Source of the DNA: an uncultured Microbacterium sp.
GTDB lineage: Bacteria; Actinomycetota; Actinomycetes; Actinomycetales; Microbacteriaceae
Assembly (NCBI RefSeq): GCF_947632095.1
Contig: NZ_CANROA010000005.1
Span: 20,737-84,736, forward strand
DNA: 64,000 bases
Reading direction: 5' to 3'
Shown here in pieces: positions 16,989 to 25,429 of this stretch (the stretch's first letter is position 1; each line of letters opens with the position of its first letter). A program made the position numbers and the translations under genes. The notes beneath the pieces were generated by a model. That model did no database searches. It was not told the origin of the DNA and worked only from the letters and a program-made list of their open reading frames with translations.

Positions 16989-17414
16989 ATGCAGCCCACC
17001 TCGGACGACATCGGTGCGGTGATCGCCCGAGCGAAATCGGCCAAGCGTCGCCGTGACGCGCAGACGCTCGTCGCGCTGATGCAGCAGGTCTCCGGCCGCG
17101 ATGGGCGCGCGTGGGGGACGATCATCGGGTTCGGCGCCTGCCACTATCGCTATCCGACGGGCACGGAGGGCAATTCGCCACTGCTCGCGTTCGCCCCGCG
17201 CGCGAGCGCGACGACGATCTATCTGCTCGATGGCGTCGATGCTCATGCGGATGCCCTCGCGGTCCTCGGGCCGCACACCACCGGCGCCGGATGCCTGTAC
17301 ATCCGCGACCTGGAGATGATTGATATCTCCGTGCTCGAGAGCATCCTGCATCGCTCTCTCGCCTGGATCGAGGCCGGCGGCTCAGAGGGCATGGCACTCA
17401 CGGCGACCGACTGA
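16989..17414 (+). CDS. DUF1801-family protein, 141 aa
   Basis: ATG 16989. The sequence DIGAVIARAKSAKRRRDAQT, LVALMQQVSG, WGTIIGFGACHYRYPTGTEG and LYIRDLEMIDISVLESIL fits the DUF1801 (YdhG-like) fold: a short alpha/beta domain with a conserved GFG/HYRY core. Function is unknown. Divergent from the serine hydrolase with 49 bp between starts; a hairpin follows its stop. Confidence 0.85.
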   Translation: MQPTSDDIGAVIARAKSAKRRRDAQTLVALMQQVSGRDGRAWGTIIGFGACHYRYPTGTEGNSPLLAFAPRASATTIYLLDGVDAHADALAVLGPHTTGAGCLYIRDLEMIDISVLESILHRSLAWIEAGGSEGMALTATD

Positions 17415-17429
17415 GAGCAACGAAAGCGT

Positions 17430-17463
17430 CGAGCTCCCGCCCTGCACGCAGGACGGGAGCTCG
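17430..17463. terminator. Bidirectional hairpin between DUF1801 gene and glyS
   Basis: A perfect 10-bp outer stem (CGAGCTCCCG and complement) has a further 5-bp stem inside, CCTGC with GCAGG. It lies between two convergent genes and can serve both. Confidence 0.7.
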
Positions 17464-17481
17464 ATGGAAGGGCTTCGCGGG

Positions 17482-18867
17482 TCAGGCGCCCTTGAGACGC
17501 GCGGCCAGGTACTCGTTCAGCTCGGCGACGGGAACGCGCTCCTGCGCCATCGTGTCGCGGTCGCGCACGGTCACGGCGTTGTCCTCGAGCGAGTCGAAGT
17601 CGACCGTGACGCAGAACGGGGTACCGATCTCGTCCTGACGGCGGTATCGGCGGCCGATGGCGCCCGCATCATCGAAGTCGATGTTCCAACGGCCGCGCAG
17701 CGAGTCGGCCACCTCTCGAGCCAGCGGCGACAGCTTCTCGTTGCGCGAGAGCGGGAGAACGGCGACCTTGACCGGCGACAGCCGCGGGTCGAGCTTGAGC
17801 ACCGTGCGGGTGTCGGTTCCGCCCTTGGCGTTGGGGACCTCTTCTTCGACGTAGCTGTCGACGAGGAACGCCATCATGGAACGCGTCAGGCCGAAGGACG
17901 GCTCGATGACGTAGGGCGTGTAGCGCTCACCGGATGCCTGGTCGAAGTAGGTCAGGCTCTGGCCGGATGCCTCGGAGTGGCTCGACAGGTCGAAATCGGT
18001 GCGGTTCGCGACACCCATGAGCTCGCCCCACTCGGATCCGGCGAAGTTGAAGCGGTACTCGAAGTCGATGGTGCCGGCGGAGTAGTGCGCGCGCTCGTCA
18101 TCGGGGACGTCGAACTGGCGCATGTTCGCCGGATCGATGCCCAGGTCGACGAACCAGTTCCAGCAGGCCTCGACCCAGTGCTCGAACCATTCCTGGGCCT
18201 CGGCCGGCGGCACGAAGAACTCGATCTCCATCTGCTCGAACTCGCGGGTGCGGAAGATGAAGTTTCCGGGCGTGATCTCGTTGCGGAACGCCTTGCCGAC
18301 CTGACCGATGCCGAACGGGGGCTTCTTGCGGCTCGCGGTGAGCACGTTGGAGAAGTTCACGAAGATGCCCTGCGCGGTCTCGGGGCGCATGTAGTGCAGG
18401 CCCGACTCGTCGTCGACGACGCCGAGGTAGGTCTTGACGAGGCCGGAGAACGACTTGGGCTCGGTCCACTTGCCGCGGGTGCCGCAGTCGGGGCAGGCGA
18501 TATCGGCCATGCCGTTCTCGGGCTTGCGGCCCTTCTTGGCCTCGAAGGCCTCGAGCAGGTGGTCCTCGCGGTGGCGCTTGTGGCACTGGAGGCACTCGAC
18601 GAGCGGGTCGCTGAAGGTTGCGACGTGACCGGAGGCCTCCCACACGCGCTTGGGGAGGATGATCGAGGAGTCCAGGCCCACCATGTCGCCGCGTCCGCGG
18701 ACGAAGGTCTGCCACCACTGCCGACGGATGTTCTCCTTCAGCTCGGTGCCGAGGGGGCCGTAGTCCCATGCTGAACGGGAACCGCCGTAGATCTCACCCG
18801 CTTGGAAGACGAACCCGCGGTGGCGGGCGAGGCTGATGACCTTGTCAAGACGGGACTGTTCGGCCAC
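17482..18867 (-). CDS. glyS: Glycine-tRNA ligase (dimeric class II type)
   Basis: Charges tRNA-Gly. GTG start at 18867. The N-terminal block [36 protein letters not shown] and [20 protein letters not shown] is diagnostic of the single-chain alpha2 enzyme. A zinc-type insert has CLQC and CPDC pairs. Class II motif 2 is [21 protein letters not shown]; motif 3 lies at [14 protein letters not shown]. The C-terminal anticodon domain begins near [13 protein letters not shown]. Length is 461 aa, full. It is monocistronic by the look of its flanks. Confidence 0.98.
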   Translation of the reverse strand: MAEQSRLDKVISLARHRGFVFQAGEIYGGSRSAWDYGPLGTELKENIRRQWWQTFVRGRGDMVGLDSSIILPKRVWEASGHVATFSDPLVECLQCHKRHREDHLLEAFEAKKGRKPENGMADIACPDCGTRGKWTEPKSFSGLVKTYLGVVDDESGLHYMRPETAQGIFVNFSNVLTASRKKPPFGIGQVGKAFRNEITPGNFIFRTREFEQMEIEFFVPPAEAQEWFEHWVEACWNWFVDLGIDPANMRQFDVPDDERAHYSAGTIDFEYRFNFAGSEWGELMGVANRTDFDLSSHSEASGQSLTYFDQASGERYTPYVIEPSFGLTRSMMAFLVDSYVEEEVPNAKGGTDTRTVLKLDPRLSPVKVAVLPLSRNEKLSPLAREVADSLRGRWNIDFDDAGAIGRRYRRQDEIGTPFCVTVDFDSLEDNAVTVRDRDTMAQERVPVAELNEYLAARLKGA

Positions 18868-18935
18868 GGTGGCTCCAATGGTCGCAAGAGGGAGTGGATG
18901 AAGCGGATCGCGGACATGCCGCGCCTGCTTCCATC

Positions 18936-19478
18936 TTATCCGCGCCCTCGCGGGGGTTCAGCCCTCGACGGATGCTGCGGATGCTGCGGATGCTGCGGAT
19001 GCTGCCGCAGCCGCCCGGCCCGCCAGGCCGGAGGCCTTCCGGGGCGTGCGAAGGGCACGAGCCGCCCCGCCGCACTGTCTTCGACGAGCTGCTGCGCACG
19101 GGCGATGCGGGTCGCCGGCCGCTTCGCGGTGGCGATCCCTGCCGGCGCCATACGCCCATCGACGATGAGGCGCTCGGCATGCGCGACGTTGACCTTCGAC
19201 CATGTGCTGCCGCGCTTGCGCGGCGTCCAGCGTTGCCGGCGTCGATCCTCATCGATGGGCTGCGACACCGAGTCGATCCATCCGAAGCACAGTGCCTCGG
19301 GCACGGCATCCGCCCATGTCAGTCCGCGATCGGCGACGTGCGCTTTGCGCGTCTCGATCCACAGCTCGCTCTCGTCGGCGTGATGGCGCTCCAACCATCG
19401 CCGGAACGCCCCCGCATCACGGAAGAATACCGCCGGCTTCTCCTCCGAGCCGCCCGGTCGCCCCATCGCATCGTCCAT
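18936..19478 (-). CDS. YdeI/OmpD-associated family protein with internal in-frame deletion
   Basis: The family N-terminus is clear: [55 protein letters not shown] and [18 protein letters not shown]. In intact members about 60 residues (the GRW-to-AL region) follow before the final KRPETR block; here ATAKR runs straight into [14 protein letters not shown]. The tail then enters a His/Pro/Gln run encoded by a 9-bp tandem repeat, and a neighbouring frame offers a different tail. The start is uncertain (ATG 19478 or 19511). Likely damaged; function of the family is poorly known. Confidence 0.65.
   Translation of the reverse strand: MDDAMGRPGGSEEKPAVFFRDAGAFRRWLERHHADESELWIETRKAHVADRGLTWADAVPEALCFGWIDSVSQPIDEDRRRQRWTPRKRGSTWSKVNVAHAERLIVDGRMAPAGIATAKRPATRIARAQQLVEDSAAGRLVPFARPGRPPAWRAGRLRQHPQHPQHPQHPSRAEPPRGRG
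18970..19005 (+). repeat. Four tandem copies of a 9-bp unit (GGATGCTGC)
   Basis: Exact 9-bp repeats at the 3' end of the YdeI-like gene. The length keeps frame, so copy number changes would only lengthen the tail (QHP per unit in the annotated frame). Confidence 0.95.
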
Positions 19479-19528
19479 ACCCGCCAGGTTGCCACCGGCC
19501 TCCGACATCACGACGCGCGGATGCCGGG

Positions 19529-20161
19529 TCAGCGATTCGGGAAGGCCTGCCCGCCGCCCGCGGCGAGCGCCTCGGCGACGATCTCGATGTGCTCATGCAT
19601 CATCTGCTCGGGCATCTCCGTCAGCATCCCGTCCCAGTAGGAGAGCACGGCTCCGCGCCCCTGCATCATGCCCTCAGGGCGGGCGAACGCCCACAGGTGC
19701 AGATGCGCCGCACCATCGTTCCACCGAGAGAAGTGGCATCGGGCGACTGACGGAATCGTCTTCACCGCTTCGGAGATGCGCTGCATGAGCGGCCCGAGCC
19801 CCGCGAGCACATCTACCGGAGCATCCTCCAGCAGCCAGTGCTCGCGCGGTTGGATGGCGCCGATGAACGGGAGCCCGCCGGTTTCCCACCCGCCGTCGAT
19901 GCGCCAGTGCTCGTCCTGCCAGATCGTGAACTCGCTCGGACGGCAGCTACGGCACGTGCTCGGGTCGGCTTCCCCGCCGCGCGGCTTCTCCGGGATGAGA
20001 AACGGTTCGAGGGGTCGCATCGCGACGCTCTCATAGGCTTTGGCGGGCCCGCCCGTCATCCAGGCGCCATCCGGCGTCTCGCCGACATTCTGCAGCCGGT
20101 GCCATGGAGTGTCGGCCGGATGCTGTACGAACTCGGTATCTGCGCTCACTCGAGCATTCAA
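19529..20161 (-). CDS. HIT-like (histidine-triad) protein with CxxC motif
   Basis: 210 aa from ATG 20161. A CRSCRPSEFTIWQDEHWRID block gives a CxxC and the IWxDEHWR strand typical of HIT hydrolases. GLPFIGAIQPREHW, LGPLMQRISEAV and finally AAHLHLWAFARPEGM follow; the HLH is a reduced histidine triad. A roughly 50-residue N-terminal extension is unusual. It could be a nucleotide hydrolase or transferase with an altered active site; that is uncertain. Followed at 47 bp by the YdeI-like gene on the same strand. Confidence 0.65.
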   Translation of the reverse strand: MNARVSADTEFVQHPADTPWHRLQNVGETPDGAWMTGGPAKAYESVAMRPLEPFLIPEKPRGGEADPSTCRSCRPSEFTIWQDEHWRIDGGWETGGLPFIGAIQPREHWLLEDAPVDVLAGLGPLMQRISEAVKTIPSVARCHFSRWNDGAAHLHLWAFARPEGMMQGRGAVLSYWDGMLTEMPEQMMHEHIEIVAEALAAGGGQAFPNR

Positions 20162-20182
20162 CCAGAGCCGCCGCCCCTCATC

Positions 20183-20872
20183 TCACTCGGTGAAGAGGTA
20201 CCCGCGTGCGGTGTCGAAGCCGACGATCTTCAGACCGCGCTCGAGGAGCGGTTCCATCTCACCGCGCAGGCGCAGGCGCCATTCGTGTGCGGCCTCGGGA
20301 TCGCTCTCGCGCATCGCCTCGATGTCGGTGGGGATCTCGAGCGTCGCCACGTCCGCGTCGTCCGCCGGGGGCTTGGCGATGTCGGCGAGCGCCCAGCGCA
20401 CGTCGAGCCGGTCACTCGCGTCACCGGCGTCGCCGCCACCGAAGATGCCGTAATGGTTGACCGAGTACCCCGTCACACGCGCGCCGAGCACGGTGAGGAA
20501 GAAGTGCGCGTTGCGCGCGACCAGAGGGTCGAAGGTCCAGGTGATGTGGCCGACGTCGCGCGAGAACGCCCACTGGCGCTGGTGGCCCTTGAGTTCACGA
20601 CCCCAGCCGCGGCCGCGGTACTCCGGCAGCAGCGCGGTGATGTGCGAGTGCATCGTGCGCTCTCCCGGGACCCCGAAGAAGGCGATGGATGCTCCGACCA
20701 TGCGCTCGTCGCCGGCTTCATCGTCGAACAGCCCGACGACGTAGTTGCCCGACTGCTGGAGCGCACGCAGAGTACCGGCGTCGATGACGCGCTCCGGGCC
20801 GCGGATGCTGTCGAGCAGGGCCTGCGCCTGGATGATGAGTTCAACGGTGTCGAGTTCACGGATGCTTCGCAC
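20183..20872 (-). CDS. GNAT-family acetyltransferase-like protein, 229 aa
   Basis: GTG 20872 with GGGGGA upstream is preferred over a 67-residue longer frame rich in Arg. The acetyl-CoA binding motif appears as HITALLPEYRGRGWGRELKG (RGRGxG/R type). Before it is GASIAFFGVPGERTMHSH; after it WTFDPLVARNAHFFLTVLG and VNHYGIF, like the large GNAT-related proteins that act on amino-acid or peptide substrates. The substrate is unknown. It diverges from the sugar ABC operon, sharing the 20873-21099 promoter region. Confidence 0.8.
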   Translation of the reverse strand: MRSIRELDTVELIIQAQALLDSIRGPERVIDAGTLRALQQSGNYVVGLFDDEAGDERMVGASIAFFGVPGERTMHSHITALLPEYRGRGWGRELKGHQRQWAFSRDVGHITWTFDPLVARNAHFFLTVLGARVTGYSVNHYGIFGGGDAGDASDRLDVRWALADIAKPPADDADVATLEIPTDIEAMRESDPEAAHEWRLRLRGEMEPLLERGLKIVGFDTARGYLFTE

Positions 20873-20997
20873 TCCCCCAGTCTGCCCCGCGAAACCCCTG
20901 AGACGGAACCCGAGGCGCGGGAACAGCCGCCGGCGCCGGAATGTCAGCGCACGACATCGCCGCATAACAGTGCAGTCACGGCCAAGGCATTCACGGT

Positions 20998-21011
20998 TGT
21001 GAACGCAAACA
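20998..21011 (+). promoter_or_regulatory. Probable LacI operator, sugar importer promoter
   Basis: TGTGAACGCAAACA has TGT/ACA ends around a central CG, as LacI-family sites do. The identical 14 bases recur, reversed, at 27347-27360 between the galactosidase and lacI genes. The nearest GalR/LacI gene is the one at 27424. Confidence 0.75.
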
Positions 21012-21022
21012 TTTAGATGTTT
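21007..21022 (+). promoter_or_regulatory. Inverted repeat overlapping the operator
   Basis: AAACAT and ATGTTT arms with 4 nt between, in an AT-rich patch that stands out locally. It could be a second protein site or part of the promoter. Confidence 0.4.
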
Positions 21023-21099
21023 AATGGTTCCCACAGGCACAGATGCCCGGCATCCGGCCTCACCGTCAGTCACATGACCCTCAAAGGGGAGAACACCTC

Positions 21100-22404
21100 A
21101 TGGCCACCACACGATTCACCCGCACCGCCGCGGTCGTCACCGTCGGCGCGCTCTCGGCCTTCGGCCTCGCCGCGTGCAGCTCGTCCGACTCGGGCACCGC
21201 AGACGGCGAGCCGATCACGATCGAGTACATGCACCGCCTCGACAACGGCGAGAACATGGCCACGGTCGCCGAGATCACCGAGCGCTGGAACGAAGAGCAC
21301 CCCGACATCCAGGTCAAGACGACCAAGTTCGACGGCGCCGCGACCGACATGATCCTCAAGCTCGAGACCGACGTGAAGGCCGGCAACGCGCCCTGCCTCG
21401 CCCAGGTCGGCTACTCCGAGGCCCCCCAGCTCTACGTCAAGGGCCTCCTCATGGACGTCACCGAGCACGCCGAGAAGTACAAGGACAACTTCTCCGCGGG
21501 CGCCTACGCAGGCATGCGCGTCGGCGACGTCGTCGTCGGCCTCCCCCAGGACGTCGGCCCCCTCGTCTACTTCTACAACGAGGCCGAGTTCGAGAAGCTG
21601 GGCCTGACCCCGCCGACCACGCTCGACGAGCTCAACGCCGACTCCGCCACGGCCGCAGCCGCCGGCAAGTACATCACCGCCTTCTCGGCGGACGAGGCCA
21701 CCCACTGGCTGGCCGCGCAGTCCGCCGCAGCCGGCGACACCTGGTTCTCCACCGAGGGCGACGAATGGGTCGTCGACACGGAGGGCGAGGGCTCGCAGGT
21801 CGTCGCAGCCCTCTGGCAGGGCCTGCTCGACAACGATCACACCCTCAAGGCCGACCGCTGGGGCGAGCCCTTCACCGCCGCCCTCAACGACACGACCCTC
21901 ATCGGTCACATCGGCGCAGCGTGGGAGGCGGGCTTCCTGCTCGACACCCTCGACGGCACCGAGGCCGAGGGCCAGTGGCGCATCGCGCAGCTGCCCGACT
22001 TCGGCGCTGGCCAGCTCTCCGGCCCGGACGGCGGCTCGGGCGTCGCAGCGCTGAAGGGCTGCGAATACCCGGCCGAGGCCATGGAGTTCACCAACTGGTT
22101 CAACACCCAGATCGACGACCTCTCGTCGCAGGGCCTCGTCGTCGCGGGCAACGGCACCCCCGAGACTCCCGAGAAGATGCTGCGCCAGTTCGGCAACCAG
22201 GACGTGCTCGCCGAGCTGTCGACCGCGACCGCGAACATGAACCCGGACTTCCCCTACGCACCCGGCTTCTCCACGCTGTCCTCGATGCAGGAGACCGCGG
22301 CCGGTGTCGTCGCCGGTGACAAGAAGGTCGCCGACATCTTCACCACTGCGCAGAACACGGCCGTCAAGGCGCTGACCGACCTCGGTCTGCCGGTCGCCGA
22401 GTAA
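21100..22404 (+). CDS. Carbohydrate ABC transporter, substrate-binding lipoprotein
   Basis: ATG 21100 after AAAGGGGAG. The signal peptide ends in the lipobox FGLAAC, so it is a lipid-anchored extracytoplasmic binding protein. 434 aa, family 1 type: EYMHRLDNGENMATVAEITERW, NEEHPDIQV, the NAPCLAQVGYSEAPQ block and DVGPLVYFYNEAEFEKLGL, with C-terminal NWFNTQIDD. It delivers a sugar to the two permeases downstream. Neighbouring GH35 and LacI genes suggest a galactoside. No ATPase gene is in the operon, so it probably uses a shared MsiK-type ATPase. Confidence 0.92.
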   Translation: MATTRFTRTAAVVTVGALSAFGLAACSSSDSGTADGEPITIEYMHRLDNGENMATVAEITERWNEEHPDIQVKTTKFDGAATDMILKLETDVKAGNAPCLAQVGYSEAPQLYVKGLLMDVTEHAEKYKDNFSAGAYAGMRVGDVVVGLPQDVGPLVYFYNEAEFEKLGLTPPTTLDELNADSATAAAAGKYITAFSADEATHWLAAQSAAAGDTWFSTEGDEWVVDTEGEGSQVVAALWQGLLDNDHTLKADRWGEPFTAALNDTTLIGHIGAAWEAGFLLDTLDGTEAEGQWRIAQLPDFGAGQLSGPDGGSGVAALKGCEYPAEAMEFTNWFNTQIDDLSSQGLVVAGNGTPETPEKMLRQFGNQDVLAELSTATANMNPDFPYAPGFSTLSSMQETAAGVVAGDKKVADIFTTAQNTAVKALTDLGLPVAE

Positions 22405-22436
22405 CAACCCGCTCTGCCCGACAGAGCAAGCAAGCG

Positions 22437-22470
22437 CCGGCGGAGGGCACGATAACGTGTCCTCCGCCGG
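22437..22470 (+). terminator. Intercistronic hairpin between binding-protein and permease genes
   Basis: A 14-bp stem with one G-T pair and the loop GATAAC, followed at once by ACCATTTT. It looks like an attenuating terminator or 3' stabiliser that would leave the binding protein in excess over the permeases. Confidence 0.75.
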
Positions 22471-22499
22471 ACCATTTTCCCGAAAGGTGAGATCACACC

Positions 22500-23444
22500 G
22501 TGACCACTACTGCTGAGGCCGCGCCCCGACGGCCGCGCATGAAGAAGGGATTCCGCGCCCGCCAGGAAGCGCGCAACGGCTGGCTGTTCATGGCCCCGTT
22601 CTCCCTTCTGTTCATCCTGGTCTTCCTCGTGCCGCTGATCATCTCCGTGCGCTCCGCGTTCTTCTCGCAGGTGTCTTCCGGCGGCGGCCTGTTCGGCGGC
22701 GGAGAAGCCGTCGACACCTTCGTCGGATTCGACAACCTCGCCGCCGCGGCATCCAATGAGGCCTTCTGGCTCGGCATGGCGCGCGTCGTCGGTTACGCCG
22801 CGTTCCAGATCCCGGTCATGATCATCGCGGCCCTCGCCCTGGCCCTGCTGCTGGACTCGTTCCTCGTGCGGCGCCCGGCGTTCTTCCGGCTCTCGTTCTT
22901 CCTCCCCTTCGCGATCCCCGGCGTCATCGCCGCCATGATCTGGCTGTACATGTACACCCCCGAGGTGTCGCCGTTCATGCCGTTCCTGCCCGAGGGAACC
23001 GACTTCATGGCCCCCGGCACGATCCTCGCCTCGATGGCCAACATGACCACCTGGACCTACACCGGGTACAACATGCTGATCTTCCTCGCGGCCCTCCAAT
23101 CGATCCCGAACGAGCTCTACGAGGCCGCCCGCCTCGACGGAGCCAACGGCCTGCAGATCTCCATGAAGATCAAGGTCCCGATGGTGCGCGGCGCCGCCCT
23201 CCTCGCCGTTCTGCTGTCGATCATCGGTACGATCCAGCTGTTCAACGAGCCCATGATCATGCAGGGCGCGAACCGTTGGATGGGCCTGGACTACACACCC
23301 ATGATGCTCACCTACAACTCGATGATGGGTCAGATCTCGCCATCGGGCAGCGGTCCGGCATCCGCATACTCGCTGCTGATGGCCGTCATCGCCGGCGCCC
23401 TCGCCGTCGTCTATGCCCTCCTGCAGCGGAAGAAGGCCAACTGA
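22500..23444 (+). CDS. Carbohydrate ABC transporter permease (MalF/MsmF type)
   Basis: GTG start with GAAAGGTGAG upstream. 314 aa with six membrane helices, the first being WLFMAPFSLLFILVFLVPLI. The ATPase-contact EAA loop is EAARLDGANGLQISMKIKVP, about 100 residues from the C-terminus as usual. An extracellular loop rich in Gly (SSGGGLFGGGEA) follows helix 1. Forms the channel with the next gene product; stop and next start are 1 bp apart. Confidence 0.94.
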   Translation: MTTTAEAAPRRPRMKKGFRARQEARNGWLFMAPFSLLFILVFLVPLIISVRSAFFSQVSSGGGLFGGGEAVDTFVGFDNLAAAASNEAFWLGMARVVGYAAFQIPVMIIAALALALLLDSFLVRRPAFFRLSFFLPFAIPGVIAAMIWLYMYTPEVSPFMPFLPEGTDFMAPGTILASMANMTTWTYTGYNMLIFLAALQSIPNELYEAARLDGANGLQISMKIKVPMVRGAALLAVLLSIIGTIQLFNEPMIMQGANRWMGLDYTPMMLTYNSMMGQISPSGSGPASAYSLLMAVIAGALAVVYALLQRKKAN

Positions 23445-23445
23445 C

Positions 23446-24369
23446 ATGAGCACCACCCGCCTGATCACCGCACCCGAGCGCGCCAAGAAGGCGCGCCCAT
23501 CCAAGGTCTCGCACCCCGACATGCCCCCGCGCTCCATCGCCCCCGGTCCGGTCGCGAAGACCTTCGGCATCATCGCGCTCGTCGTCGCGACGCTGTACTT
23601 CCTCGTCCCCGTCTACTGGGTGATCGTCGCATCCACCAAGAGCAACTCCGACCTGACGCGCACCTTCGGGTTCTGGTTCGCCGAGTGGAACCTCGACGCC
23701 AACTACGACAGCCTCATGAACTGGACCCAGGGCCTGTTCTGGCGCTGGGTGGGCAACTCGATCCTGTACTCGACGACCGCCGGCGTCATCGGCACGCTGT
23801 TCGCGATCATGGCCGGATACGCCATCGCGAAGTTCGTCTTCCCCGGCAAGAAACTCGCGGTCGGCATCATCATGGCCGGCCTCCTGCTGCCCGTCGCCCT
23901 GCTGACGGTGCCCCTGTACATGGAGTTCCAGGCCCTCGGACTTGCGAACACCATGTGGGCGATCATCATCCCCTCGGCCGTCTCCCCGTTCGGCGTCTTC
24001 CTGGGAATGGTCTACGCCGAGACGTCGGTGCCCACCGAGCTGCTCGAAGCCGCCCGCATCGACGGCGCGAGCGAGGCGCGGATCTTCTTCACGATCGTGC
24101 TCCGCCTGCTGTCGCCGGCGATGGTGACGATCTTCCTGTTCATCTTCGTCGCCACGTGGAACAACTTCCTGCTGCCGTTGATGATGATCTCCAGCGCCGA
24201 GCTCAAGCCCGTGACCCTGGGCCTCTACGGCATGATGAGCTACTTCGCCCCGCAGAAGGGCGCCGTCATGCTCGGCGCGCTGCTCGGCGTGATCCCGCTG
24301 ATCATCCTGTTCTTCAGCCTGCAGCGCTACTGGCGCTCGGGCCTGGCGGCCGGCGCCGTCAAGGGCTGA
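23446..24369 (+). CDS. Carbohydrate ABC transporter permease (MalG/MsmG type)
   Basis: Second channel subunit, 307 aa, ATG 23446. A roughly 35-residue basic cytoplasmic start precedes IIALVVATLYFLVPVYWVIV. The EAA loop reads ELLEAARIDGASEARIFFTI, then FLFIFVATWNNFLLPLMMI and a C-terminal SLQRYWRSGLAAGAVKG end common to this subfamily. It closes the operon; a strong terminator follows 12 bp later. Confidence 0.95.
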   Translation: MSTTRLITAPERAKKARPSKVSHPDMPPRSIAPGPVAKTFGIIALVVATLYFLVPVYWVIVASTKSNSDLTRTFGFWFAEWNLDANYDSLMNWTQGLFWRWVGNSILYSTTAGVIGTLFAIMAGYAIAKFVFPGKKLAVGIIMAGLLLPVALLTVPLYMEFQALGLANTMWAIIIPSAVSPFGVFLGMVYAETSVPTELLEAARIDGASEARIFFTIVLRLLSPAMVTIFLFIFVATWNNFLLPLMMISSAELKPVTLGLYGMMSYFAPQKGAVMLGALLGVIPLIILFFSLQRYWRSGLAAGAVKG

Positions 24370-24380
24370 CACCCGCATTC

Positions 24381-24418
24381 ACGAAGGGCTCGCGACCTGC
24401 TGGTCGCGAGCCCTTCGT
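24381..24418 (+). terminator. Terminator of the sugar importer operon
   Basis: Perfect 17-bp stem, ACGAAGGGCTCGCGACC with its complement, and a TGCT loop. Between here and 24617 there is about 200 bp in which I see no gene. Confidence 0.85.
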
Positions 24419-24617
24419 CGTCGTACCCGGCGTGCATCGGCGGCGTGCGCGGGTGCGCGGCGCGAGGGAGAAGGAAAACCTGGCTCCAGAGGCGTCCGAA
24501 GCCATGTCTTTCGTCCCGCATGCGCGAACCTCGGCCAGAGAGACAGTCTCGAAACGGCATCCACCGATCTCACTCACCAGATTGCTTAACTCCTCGTCAA
24601 GTGATTGACTCAACTTC

Positions 24618-25085
24618 ATGGAAAGTGACTCCGAAGGCCAGCAGCATGTGACGTCCGCGCGCGAAGCACTCGATACCATCGCCAACGATCGCGAACGCGT
24701 CGGGAAGCGAATGAGAGCAGAGACCTGGTGGGGCGCTCCCGCGCAGGGTTTCGGGGTGGCACTGCTGGTCGCAGGCCCTGCCGCCGGCTTCCAGTGGGCC
24801 TGGCTGCTCTTCCTCTCGAGCACCTGGGTCTTCGTCGGTGTCGAGGTCTACTTCCGTCGACGCAGCGGCCTGAAGATCTCACGCCCTGCGGGCCCACGCG
24901 GTCTCGCGCTCCTGGTCGGCTTCACCCTGCTGATCCTCGTGTCGCTCGGGATGAGTGCGGTGCTCGCACTCATGGGCCTGCGCGGCTGGGTTCTCGTCGT
25001 CGCTGCGATCGCCGGCATTCTCGCCTGGCTCGGCGTCATCGCTTACGACCGCATCTATGCATCAGAGGTGCGTCGTGCGAAGTGA
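24618..25085 (+). CDS. Membrane protein, 155 aa, paired with a winged-helix regulator
   Basis: ATG 24618 with no strong ribosome site. The N-terminal 40 residues are charged (REALDTIANDRERVGKRMRAE). There are four hydrophobic segments, including VALLVAGPAAGF, WLLFLSSTWVFVGVEV, LALLVGFTLLILVSLGM and WVLVVAAIAGILAWLG. The next gene overlaps its end, so the two are translated together. No known family beyond a general actinobacterial membrane/regulator pair; function unknown. The pair sits between the importer and the galactosidase but shows no sugar link. Confidence 0.75.
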   Translation: MESDSEGQQHVTSAREALDTIANDRERVGKRMRAETWWGAPAQGFGVALLVAGPAAGFQWAWLLFLSSTWVFVGVEVYFRRRSGLKISRPAGPRGLALLVGFTLLILVSLGMSAVLALMGLRGWVLVVAAIAGILAWLGVIAYDRIYASEVRRAK

Positions 25086-25377
25086 GCCCCGCTTCGACGA
25101 GGCGATCCACGCGCCGACCCGGCTGCGTCTGTGCGCGATGCTCCGGCCCCTGGATGGCGCCGACTTCTCGGCGATCGCGACGACCCTCCAGCTCAGCGAG
25201 GCGAACCTCTCGAAGACCGTTCGAAATCTCGTCGAGCTCGGCTACCTCCGCAGCAGCAAGCAGGCCTCACTCGAGCGCTCCGATGCCCGTCAGATCACCA
25301 CCGTCACGCTCACTCCGATGGGGCGCCGCGCCTTTGACGGGCACCTGGCCGCGCTTCGCGCGATGGCAGGCGAGTAG
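25075..25377 (+). CDS. Small winged-helix transcriptional regulator (HTH_34/MarR-like), 100 aa
   Basis: GTG 25075 sits 6 nt after AGAGG and overlaps the membrane gene by 11 bp. A single winged helix: FDEAIHAPTRLRLCAMLRPL, ATTLQLSEANLSKTVRNLVE as the recognition region, LGYLRSSKQ and the wing TTVTLTPMGRRAFDGHL. Such one-domain regulators commonly control the membrane protein they overlap. Ligand unknown. Confidence 0.82.
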   Translation: MRSEPRFDEAIHAPTRLRLCAMLRPLDGADFSAIATTLQLSEANLSKTVRNLVELGYLRSSKQASLERSDARQITTVTLTPMGRRAFDGHLAALRAMAGE

Positions 25378-25387
25378 GAAGCGACGA

Positions 25388-25417
25388 AAGGGCGGGATGC
25401 CGAAGCATCCCGCCCTT
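25388..25417. terminator. Bidirectional terminator between regulator and galactosidase genes
   Basis: Perfect 13-bp stem AAGGGCGGGATGC with its complement and a CGAA tetraloop, between convergent genes. Confidence 0.85.
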
Positions 25418-25429
25418 CTCGAATCAGCG

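Noticed and set aside
17415..17481. T-box or glycine riboswitch for glyS
   Set aside because: This hairpin lies past the glyS stop, between convergent genes; the leader before the glyS start shows no T-box or aptamer pattern.
18970..19005. CRISPR array
   Set aside because: The units are 9 bp, contiguous and without spacers; simple in-frame tandem repeat.
21070..22407. 445-residue antisense frame opposite the binding protein
   Set aside because: Arises from GC codon bias; no motif or ribosome site.
24419..24617. Small genes in the gap after the importer operon
   Set aside because: Short frames here lack ribosome sites and coherent proteins; the main content is the terminator and the promoter of the next gene.
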